From Bacteroidales bacterium (GTDB lineage Bacteria > Bacteroidota > Bacteroidia > Bacteroidales > F082): DNA of 64,000 nt. The stretch lies in contig JACFNF010000003.1 in assembly GCA_019454985.1 (NCBI GenBank), positions 1 to 64,000 of the forward strand, written 5' to 3'. Under the pieces are notes generated by a model. It ran no database searches. It saw only the letters and a list, made by a program, of their open reading frames with translations, and was not told the origin of the DNA. Both the position numbers and the translations under genes were made by a program. Below, one piece after another: positions 25,607-32,855 of the stretch; positions within the stretch are counted from its first letter, which is position 1, and each line of letters begins with the position of its first letter.

Positions 25607-28492
25607 TCAATTTTCTTTTACTTCAATCTTTATCCTGCCGGGTAGGGTTGCAAGATTTTTAAGTTTGTGTAACGGAGAATCTGTTTTTTGCATTTTCACA
25701 CCGCTGATCATTTCTTGAATGGCATAATCATCGGCTTCGTTAAGAATTACTATTGGCGGCTCTTTTGTCAGGTCCTTGATGATATCCAATGCTCCTGCAT
25801 CGGCTTTGCTCCAGGAATTGTTGGCTTTTACAACCAAAACTGCGGCATCTACCTGTTGCACTAGGTCCATTGGGAATGAATGATAAATGATCGCCGGAAT
25901 TTCGATGAGGATATAGTCGTAGCCGTAATTGTCGCGGCGGAGGATATGACTGTCAATCAACTCTTTGAGGTTCTTAACTTCACTAAAGTTTTCCTTGACC
26001 GGATAGCTGTAGGACAAGTTGAAATCATCATTATCTACTTTACCTTGGCCATTGTCATAGTTCAAAGTAAGGGTTTTTTCACCATAGGTACGCAACTTAT
26101 TGGCAATCTTTGAGATTAGGTAGGTCTTTCCAACACTTTCCTGAGTACTAAAGAACAATACTACATGGGGTTTGCTAGGTGTAAACACGCTTCCCTGATG
26201 AATATGACGCTTGATATTTTGGATAATCATCTCAATAAGCCTGTTGCTGATAAACACTGAATCACGCAAACGTATATTCGCTCCAAGATATGGATAAGCT
26301 CCGGCAAGCTTGAGTCCAATCTGTTCCGATACTTTTTCGGGTTTACGCAACGATGCATCAAAGTATTCGAGCAACAGGATAATGAACAGTACTAAAAGAA
26401 AACCAATCATTGCAGCCGCAACGACCAAATATTTGGCTTTTGATGGGTTGGGCTGAAGTGGGAAATATGGTGCATCCACTAAACGGATATTGGTAGCCAT
26501 TTGTAGATTCTGCTGCCTCATCTTGGCTAAGTTTAAGCTGCGCAACAGCTCGAGATACGTCTGTTCTGCAATGGTCATCTCACGTTCAATACGTTTGAGC
26601 ATAGCTCCTAAAGGTGCAAAACGCTGATAGGTTTTGATGAATTCAAGCTTTCGGCGTGCTAAAACCACCAAACTTGCCTTAGCTTCTTCATACGAAAGTG
26701 CGTTCTTCAACCATTCGTCCAACATCCGAGCGATAGGGACTCCCTGTGTGGAGTGGCTGTACAGGTAGAGTTGGTCAACATACAGTTTGATCTCGTCGCG
26801 CAAAACATCCGAACGATGGCGTAAGAGCGAAATTTCATTGCCTACACGCCGGTCGTAATCCTCAGAAAGCTCATTGATCAGTATCTTTTCATTCACATCG
26901 GCGTATTCTTTTCGCCTTTGATTAATCACGTCACTTTTCAGGTAAATACTGTCGCGACGGGTGAGTTTGGTTTCCAATTCACGAAGTGCGGCCGATGATT
27001 GTGCCATTCGAACCTGTTCGTTCTGGTAATAAACATCTAAGTCTTCTTTTTGGGCAGCAATATATTTTGTTTGCTCCTGATAGTTGATAATATTGTTTTT
27101 TCTGTTAAATATCAATAGCTTATCTTCAGAGAGCTTCAATACACGATCAGCCGAATCAACCTGACGCCTGAAATAATCAACCACCATATCGGTTTGGCTC
27201 TCTTTCAGGAGTTTGTAGTTTTTAACAAAAACATGGGCAATGATCTTCAAGGTTTGCTGGCAGATACCAGGATCATCAGAGAGATAAACTAAACGAACAA
27301 GGTCGGAATTGTTGATACGATAAATCTGAAGCGTTTTGATGGCTTTGATACTATAGTGCTTATCAGATCCGTAATGTAACAGCCCATAAATGTAGTTGGT
27401 ATCGCTCGAATTGTAATAATTAGTCAGATTCTGAATGGTTTTTTTGAAATCGGATTCCAATACTCCTCTGGGGATTACCGGGTCTTTTTCAAGCATCCCG
27501 TCATAAAGGTCATCTTCCATGATTACTGTTGCAGCTCGGCTGGTGGAAGATTGGGAAGGTGCCGGGGTGGTTGGAGCGGTATAGCTTTCATCATCCAACA
27601 TGGAATATTCCGGATTGTCATAGAGGACATCTTCCAAACTACTATCGGCATAAAGGTTTTCGTCCATCATTGTAGGATCGGTCGGATCAACAAAAGAGGT
27701 TGAAACCGGTGCCTGAGCAGTTGTTTGTTCAATTAGAACCTGTTGGCCTGCTCTCAGAGGCTGCGAACCAAAATTGTTGATCTCGCGAAGTTTGTTGAGG
27801 CTGATGCCGTATTTCTGGCTGATGGTAAGCAGGGTTTCTCCGGCTTTAACGGTATGATATACTGGTTGATAAGTGGCAGATTGCTGCCTTACATCTGAAG
27901 ATACGATTTGATCAGACTGATAGAGGGGTGTGTCTTTGGATAGACCGGTATAGGCAGCTGTTGTTTCCGACTGCTGATAATTGTAACCTTGCGGTACATC
28001 CCCGCGCCGGGTACGACTTTGAATTTCCTTCTCCAGGTTACGCAGTTCCTTTTCAAGCGACCGAATTTGTTCTTCTTTTTGGCGCTGAATGCCTGCCTTG
28101 CCATATTTCACCACAAGATCTTTTACCCGTTTTGGGGTTTCTTTCCGAAGCTTATCGAGATTCTCATTGCTAATATACTGTGCGTTGTATTCTTCCAACG
28201 ACAGATCCTGTGCCAACAACATGATGGCGGTCTCAACAATGGTCTGGCGCGAATTGATTAAGTTGATCAAATTGTCATACTGCGCACTAACACTGAAAAA
28301 GTCAGTAGGATGTTGGGCGGTACTTTCGATGCTGTAACCTGTGGTAATCCCCGTGTAAATCACGGCTTCCGATTCATACACCTTATCTTGATTGCGGGTA
28401 AAGTAAAACACAACAATGGCCAAAAGTAACGGGATGGCAATGAGAAGAAGCAGGTTCTTGCCAATGATACGTAAAAATTGGGCTATATCCAT
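25607..28492 (-). CDS. Wzz-type chain-length protein with LysM domain and degenerate BY-kinase domain
   Basis: 961 residues. Membrane segments at about 13-31 and 681-702 flank a long periplasmic coiled-coil region, the Wzz/GumC layout. A LysM domain is inserted at about 211-256 (YHTVKAGETLLTISQKYGIS to AGQQVLIE), after a Gln/Ser-rich stretch. The cytoplasmic part (about 740-961) resembles a BY-kinase: a Walker A-like STQESVGKT near 785, but the Walker A' aspartates are replaced (LTLNYDNGQGK) and there is no C-terminal tyrosine cluster. So it probably regulates chain length or export without being an active tyrosine kinase. LysM suggests binding to peptidoglycan or to the polymer itself. Confidence 0.88.
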   Translation of the reverse strand: MDIAQFLRIIGKNLLLLIAIPLLLAIVVFYFTRNQDKVYESEAVIYTGITTGYSIESTAQHPTDFFSVSAQYDNLINLINSRQTIVETAIMLLAQDLSLEEYNAQYISNENLDKLRKETPKRVKDLVVKYGKAGIQRQKEEQIRSLEKELRNLEKEIQSRTRRGDVPQGYNYQQSETTAAYTGLSKDTPLYQSDQIVSSDVRQQSATYQPVYHTVKAGETLLTISQKYGISLNKLREINNFGSQPLRAGQQVLIEQTTAQAPVSTSFVDPTDPTMMDENLYADSSLEDVLYDNPEYSMLDDESYTAPTTPAPSQSSTSRAATVIMEDDLYDGMLEKDPVIPRGVLESDFKKTIQNLTNYYNSSDTNYIYGLLHYGSDKHYSIKAIKTLQIYRINNSDLVRLVYLSDDPGICQQTLKIIAHVFVKNYKLLKESQTDMVVDYFRRQVDSADRVLKLSEDKLLIFNRKNNIINYQEQTKYIAAQKEDLDVYYQNEQVRMAQSSAALRELETKLTRRDSIYLKSDVINQRRKEYADVNEKILINELSEDYDRRVGNEISLLRHRSDVLRDEIKLYVDQLYLYSHSTQGVPIARMLDEWLKNALSYEEAKASLVVLARRKLEFIKTYQRFAPLGAMLKRIEREMTIAEQTYLELLRSLNLAKMRQQNLQMATNIRLVDAPYFPLQPNPSKAKYLVVAAAMIGFLLVLFIILLLEYFDASLRKPEKVSEQIGLKLAGAYPYLGANIRLRDSVFISNRLIEMIIQNIKRHIHQGSVFTPSKPHVVLFFSTQESVGKTYLISKIANKLRTYGEKTLTLNYDNGQGKVDNDDFNLSYSYPVKENFSEVKNLKELIDSHILRRDNYGYDYILIEIPAIIYHSFPMDLVQQVDAAVLVVKANNSWSKADAGALDIIKDLTKEPPIVILNEADDYAIQEMISGVKMQKTDSPLHKLKNLATLPGRIKIEVKEN

Positions 28493-28517
28493 AGGAGTTC
28501 GGATTGTTTTTTACAGA

Positions 28518-29294
28518 CTATCTTAATACATTAATCAGGTTGAAATTGATTCCGGTAAGAATCTCAAGAGTTCGGTAATTTTTGCTAAACTCGGCAATAG
28601 CTTGTTGATATTCAACAGCTCCACGGGTCTGGATTTCTTTCAGTCGGGTGTATTCTGCAGTTCCTATCTCACCATTTAGAAACTGATTCTGTGCCATCTG
28701 CATCTGAATCTCAGTAAATCGCTGATAATCATTATAGATTCGGATATAATTTTGCCACTGAATCATCATATCATAGGCTTCGATGGTTTGGGTGATGACA
28801 AACTGACGATTGATCTCGCGCTGAACAAATGACAGTTCCTGCCATTTCTTTTGCTTATTAATACGGTTCTTCCGGTCAACAATTGATGCCAACGGAAAAC
28901 GGATATAAAATCCAATGGCAAAATTGTCGCGTATTGAATTCAGGTCAATATGAAAAGTGTTTGGGTTGCTAATCGTCGAGGTTTGAGTGTCGTGAAAATT
29001 CCATACACCCCAGTTCCAGTCGAGGTTAAAGCTGAAATGTTCCATCCAATAACGCTCCTGCGTTAACTGTTCGTAGAAATAATAGTCTGCCTTGAGCTCT
29101 TCATATCTGACAGAAGGCGAGTTGGCAATGGCTGAATCAATCAAAACCCTGATATTGGGTAACCTTTTGGTAATGTCGTCTGTCAGCGGATTGAAGTATT
29201 TTGACTCATCATCAGCATAGACCTGTGCTGTGGCTTTAAAAGAAATAAATGCCCCCAACAGGAATAAAACATATTTTAAATTCTGAACTTTCAT
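28518..29294 (-). CDS. Short TolC-like outer-membrane protein
   Basis: 258 residues from ATG 29294, which begins directly with a signal peptide (LKYVLFLLGAFISFKATAQ). A longer frame from 29420 would add 42 residues before it. The rest is helical with TolC-family features: IRVLIDSAIANSPSVRYEELKADYYFYEQ at the start, FYIRFPLASI for the strand region, and a helix pair ending in RTLEILTGINFNL. It has only one outer-membrane-efflux repeat where TolC has two, so about half the usual length. In this locus it may stand in for the missing Wza-type exporter or be a periplasmic partner of the Wzz protein. Confidence 0.75.
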   Translation of the reverse strand: MKVQNLKYVLFLLGAFISFKATAQVYADDESKYFNPLTDDITKRLPNIRVLIDSAIANSPSVRYEELKADYYFYEQLTQERYWMEHFSFNLDWNWGVWNFHDTQTSTISNPNTFHIDLNSIRDNFAIGFYIRFPLASIVDRKNRINKQKKWQELSFVQREINRQFVITQTIEAYDMMIQWQNYIRIYNDYQRFTEIQMQMAQNQFLNGEIGTAEYTRLKEIQTRGAVEYQQAIAEFSKNYRTLEILTGINFNLINVLR

Positions 29295-29412
29295 CCACAT
29301 GACGGTTATTTTGTTGTTGTTATTGCTTTTCTTAATGTTGCCGAAATTACGACGATTTTTGTTAAATTTTACAGGAATTAATTTTTTTTCCAACAAGTTT
29401 ATTAACAATTCT

Positions 29413-30588
29413 TTAAACATTCTCTTTTTGAATTAATGCCGGTATCGTTCTGAATATCAGCTTTATATCACCCCAAAAACTGTATGTCCGGGCATACTGA
29501 TTGTCCAAAGCTTTTCGTTCTTCTTCTGACATATTGCCTTTTTTTCCTCTTTTTTCAACCTGCCAGAGACCTGTTATCCCAGCCGGCCCAAGGAACCGTT
29601 CGCTCCAGTCATCGGAAGTGAGCATTTCGGCTTCATACAAGGGAAGGGGACGGTTCCCAACAATAGACATATCGCCTTTCAGCACGTTAAATAGCTGTGG
29701 AAGCTCATCAATGCTGGTGTTGCGAATTATTTTTCCAACCCGTGTAATCCGTGGATCATCTTTGATTTTCACGAAAGTAGCACTGCCTTTCTTCTTTTTC
29801 TGTTCAAAATACCAGTATTCACAGATCTTTTCTCCTTCGCTGAATAGGGGTTGCGAGCACATCTCGCCTTCGGGAAGCTGGGCACAGCGCGGGCATTTTT
29901 CTTCAACAGCCTTTGCCTCACTTTCATCATGATGGTACTGATTCAGGTGTTTTAGACTTTGAAGTGCACTATCAGCGCCAACACGCATAGACCGGAGTTT
30001 GTAAAAATCGAAAATTGTATAACCTGTTCCGACCCGTTTGGAAGTGTAATATACTTTTCCTTTCGACTCAAGCCGGATAGCAAGCATGGCAATCAGCAAA
30101 ATGGGCGAAAGTAACAGCAATGCAACCGAAGAAACAACAATATCGAACAATCTCTTTTCCAAAGGAATGGCGTAGCCCGAATGAGATTTGTTTTTGCCTA
30201 TATCTTCTTTTTCAGAAGAGATGTATTGATTAAGAGTTTCAATTCTGAAATGAAGGTTTGCGGCTTCGGGAATCTCGTCGTAGAAATCGTGAATATGGAG
30301 TTCGAAAGCCTTGCTTTTTAAACTTTTAGCTTCGCCGCAGGCAAGGATGATAAATGGAGTTTTGGAATGGATCTGTAATTTCTTTAAAAGCAAAAACAAA
30401 TCAGGAGCACTCATTCCCGGTAAGAATGGATCGGAAACGATAGCATCTAATTGTGGATTTTCTTTAAGGAAACTGATAGCTGTCAAACTACTTTCAGCAG
30501 AATGAAAGGTGAAAAAATCGCTGTTCACTGTCAGAAATTCAAGACAATCAGGATTTGCACCAATATATAAAAGATTCTGCTTAGCCAT
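29413..30588 (-). CDS. Initiating sugar-phosphate transferase with N-terminal pseudo-receiver domain
   Basis: 391 residues. Residues 1-120 look like a receiver domain that has kept the acceptor position (D53 in IVSDPFLPGM) but lost the acidic pair (YIGAN) and the conserved lysine (DFYDEIP). The rest is a bacterial sugar transferase (WcaJ/WbaP type): KRLFDIVVSSVALLLLSPIL membrane entry, YKLRSM, a Cys-rich insert with CPRC near 231, then IRNTSIDELPQLFNVLKGDM, SIVGNRPLP and GITGLWQV. It should transfer a sugar-1-phosphate to undecaprenyl phosphate, the first step of EPS synthesis. Confidence 0.9.
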   Translation of the reverse strand: MAKQNLLYIGANPDCLEFLTVNSDFFTFHSAESSLTAISFLKENPQLDAIVSDPFLPGMSAPDLFLLLKKLQIHSKTPFIILACGEAKSLKSKAFELHIHDFYDEIPEAANLHFRIETLNQYISSEKEDIGKNKSHSGYAIPLEKRLFDIVVSSVALLLLSPILLIAMLAIRLESKGKVYYTSKRVGTGYTIFDFYKLRSMRVGADSALQSLKHLNQYHHDESEAKAVEEKCPRCAQLPEGEMCSQPLFSEGEKICEYWYFEQKKKKGSATFVKIKDDPRITRVGKIIRNTSIDELPQLFNVLKGDMSIVGNRPLPLYEAEMLTSDDWSERFLGPAGITGLWQVEKRGKKGNMSEEERKALDNQYARTYSFWGDIKLIFRTIPALIQKENV

Positions 30589-30600
30589 CGTTTGAAAAGA

Positions 30601-30972
30601 TTATCTCCGCGTCAGCAATATCTCAATCCTGATTGACAATTCTTCAGGATTGAATGGTTTCACCATATAATCGTTGGCTCCAAGTTTCAGGCATTTTACT
30701 TTTTCCTGACTGCTTTCAATCCCCGAAAGCATGATCAATGGAATATCTTTAAAATAACCACTCGAGCGAATATTCTTGATGAAATCGTATCCATTCATAT
30801 TGGGCATCTGAATATCGGCAACAATCAGATCGGGCATATTGCCTTTTTCGAGCCAGTCAACTCCCTCCATTCCGTCACTTTTGGTAATGACTTCGTAGGT
30901 CTTACTCAAAAAGTTTTCTAATAGCATCCTGATACTCAGCTCGTCATCAATAACCAAAATTTTTTTCTTCAT
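30601..30972 (-). CDS. Single-domain response regulator heading the EPS locus
   Basis: 123 residues from ATG 30972, which has TAGGAG 8 bases upstream, one of the few good ribosome binding sites in the window. An ATG at 31002 would add ten residues. A complete receiver: acidic pair in LVIDDELS, phospho-acceptor in IVADIQMPNMNG, Ser in MLSG and lysine in MVKPFNP. There is no output domain. It is followed after 12 bases by the pseudo-receiver sugar transferase, so it may act by protein contact with that enzyme or with the Wzz protein. First gene of the locus. Confidence 0.88.
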   Translation of the reverse strand: MKKKILVIDDELSIRMLLENFLSKTYEVITKSDGMEGVDWLEKGNMPDLIVADIQMPNMNGYDFIKNIRSSGYFKDIPLIMLSGIESSQEKVKCLKLGANDYMVKPFNPEELSIRIEILLTRR

Positions 30973-31060
30973 ATTTTTTTCTCCTAAATGTCTTTCTGTC
31001 ATCCGTTTGCAACTCCCCGTTCTTATCGGGATTTTCTAAAACAAATCGGCGACCATTCAG

Positions 31061-31068
31061 CAAATGTA
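31061..31068 (-). promoter_or_regulatory. -7 box for the EPS locus
   Basis: The minus strand reads TACATTTG (TAnnTTTG), about 90 bases before the ATG at 30972, leaving a leader of roughly 80 bases. A weak -33 (TTG on the minus strand) lies about 21 bases further upstream. Confidence 0.4.
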
Positions 31069-31371
31069 GTCATTTTACCAAAAACAATGCAATTTTTTTT
31101 CCTTACACGAATTTTGCTTTGTTTCTGTCTGTGTTTTGGATTTTAATTGTAGTCTGGTAAGAAGAAAAAATGTTAAATTTTTGAAAAAATAAGATGTTTT
31201 TCTTTAAATCTGAACAAATTCAACTCAACTTAAACCAGTTTACTGCAATTAGTCCAGTTCAAACCGTATTTTTCCCATTTTGAATTTTCGACTGACATTT
31301 TTCTCAAATGAATAAAACTTTTTCATTAGAGGTTTGTTTTCTGTTTTTATTTTTTAAAAACAGGAAGCTGG

Positions 31372-31398
31372 TTTCCAAATATTGGAAAATTATTCCAA
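31372..31398. repeat. Nested inverted repeats, three TTCCAA-type half-sites
   Basis: TTTCCAA (31372-31378), TTGGAAA (31382-31388) and TTCCAA (31393-31398) form two overlapping perfect palindromes, 7-3-7 and 6-5-6. They lie about 38 bases upstream of the MATE -33 element, a good position for a regulator binding site. The binding protein is unknown. Confidence 0.55.
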
Positions 31399-31436
31399 TT
31401 TTAAAACAGATGATCTAAATTGGGTTAGCCGGATTC

Positions 31437-31466
31437 TTGCGCTTACTATCATAAGTTGTACTTTTG
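31437..31466 (+). promoter_or_regulatory. Promoter of the MATE transporter gene
   Basis: TTG at 31437-31439, 19 bases, then TACTTTTG at 31459-31466. This is an exact fit to the Bacteroidota TTG-N19-TAnnTTTG pattern, 23 bases before the ATG. Confidence 0.65.
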
Positions 31467-31489
31467 CCGGGTTTTCACAAAATTAAGTA

Positions 31490-32818
31490 ATGAATGACCT
31501 CACTGAAGGCAAGGAACGAAGCCAGTTGTTGCGGTTTACCATTCCAATGCTGATTGGAAATATCTTTCAACAACTTTACAATGTGGTTGATAGTATTGTC
31601 ATTGGTCGTTTTCTGGGAAATGAAGCCTTGGCTGCTGTTGGAGCCAGTTTCCCGCTGATTTTTACGCTTATTTCTTTTATCATTGGTATTTCAACCGGGT
31701 CAACGGTGATTATTTCCCAATATTTTGGGTCGAGGCAACCTGAACAGGTAAAAAAAGCCATTGACACCTTATATATAGTATTATTCGTAGCTTCCCTCTT
31801 TTTGACTATCGTTGGTAATCTGGCCAGTTCGTTGATTTTCAGAATGATTGATCTCCCGGAGGAAGTTATCCCACAGGCTATGAGTTATTTTAACATCTAC
31901 GCTTTGGGTTTCATCTTTTACTTTGGATTTCAAGGTACAACCTCCATCCTCAGGGGAATTGGTGATTCTAAAACTCCTCTTTATTTTTTGATTACCGCCA
32001 CTTTGGTCAATGTTGTGCTCGATTTGATTTTTGTAGTCGTTTTTCATTGGGGGATCGAAGGCGTGGCGGTGGCTACGGTGATTGCTCAGGCCGGCGCTTT
32101 CCTGACGATGATTTGGTATCTTAACAATAAAAATGAGTTGCTGATTTTCAGGCCTTTGAAAATGGTTTTCGATCGGAAAATTTTTATCCGGAGCCTTCAA
32201 ATCGGTTTGCCTACCGGAATGCAGCAAACTTTTGTAGCTGTAGGAATGTTGGCTCTCTACAAAGTGGTCAATGCTTTTGGTACAACAGTGATTGCCGCCT
32301 ATGCCGTGGCGATGCGTATTGATTCATTTGCAAGCCTTCCGGCTATGAACTTTTCGGCCGCTCTGTCCTCATTTGTTGGTCAAAATATTGGTGCAGGAAA
32401 AATCGAAAGAGTATCTCGCGGAGTCAAAGCTACACTACAAATGACAGCCTTGGTTTCTATAGCGGTATCGGCCATTGCTTTTTTGTTTCCCGAAAACATT
32501 TTGCATGCTTTTACCGAGGATCGGGCTGTGGTAGAGGCCGGAAAGACCTATCTTTATGTTGTAAGCGGATTTTACATTATTTTTTCGACCATGTTCGTTT
32601 TCAATGGAATGTTGCGAGGAGCCGGAGATACACTTGTGCCTATGTTTGTTACGCTATTTTCGCTCTGGATTATCCGTATCCCGGTTTCATGGTGGTTGTC
32701 ATCGTTCATGGGACCGGCAGGAATCTGGTGGGGAATACCCATTGCCTGGTCGTTTGGCGCATTTTTTTCCTATATTTATTACAAAACCGGCCGATGGAAA
32801 AAAATGCGGGTGATTTGA
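31490..32818 (+). CDS. MATE-family efflux transporter
   Basis: 442 residues with 12 membrane segments in two halves. N-terminal MATE features are LLRFTIPMLIGNIFQQLYNVVDSIVIGRFLG, then AVGASFPL and GISTGSTVIISQYFG. The second half repeats the pattern with GLPTGMQQTFVAVGMLALYKVV and NFSAALSSFVGQNIGAG. The family exports organic cations, drugs or metabolites using a Na+ or H+ gradient. It has its own promoter and is divergent from the EPS locus, so a link with EPS is not shown. MATE and Wzx proteins share a superfamily, but this one matches drug/sodium antiporters better. Confidence 0.93.
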   Translation: MNDLTEGKERSQLLRFTIPMLIGNIFQQLYNVVDSIVIGRFLGNEALAAVGASFPLIFTLISFIIGISTGSTVIISQYFGSRQPEQVKKAIDTLYIVLFVASLFLTIVGNLASSLIFRMIDLPEEVIPQAMSYFNIYALGFIFYFGFQGTTSILRGIGDSKTPLYFLITATLVNVVLDLIFVVVFHWGIEGVAVATVIAQAGAFLTMIWYLNNKNELLIFRPLKMVFDRKIFIRSLQIGLPTGMQQTFVAVGMLALYKVVNAFGTTVIAAYAVAMRIDSFASLPAMNFSAALSSFVGQNIGAGKIERVSRGVKATLQMTALVSIAVSAIAFLFPENILHAFTEDRAVVEAGKTYLYVVSGFYIIFSTMFVFNGMLRGAGDTLVPMFVTLFSLWIIRIPVSWWLSSFMGPAGIWWGIPIAWSFGAFFSYIYYKTGRWKKMRVI

Positions 32819-32855
32819 TCTGTTGAATCTTATTTGCTCACTTTAATATTTAATT

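Larger units (their letters stand above)
30973..31489. other. Intergenic region between EPS locus and MATE gene
   Basis: 517 bases, AT-rich, between two divergent genes. It holds a -7 box for the EPS locus, nested TTCCAA/TTGGAA inverted repeats and a full promoter for the MATE gene (each listed separately). A small CCCG/CGGG hairpin lies near 31015-31030, in the presumed EPS leader. I see no coding frame of note. Confidence 0.6.

Noticed and set aside
28518..29420. TolC-like gene as a frameshifted or truncated pseudogene
   Set aside because: The frame has a proper signal peptide and stop, and no leftover TolC-like sequence is seen in the other frames on either side before the neighbouring genes begin.
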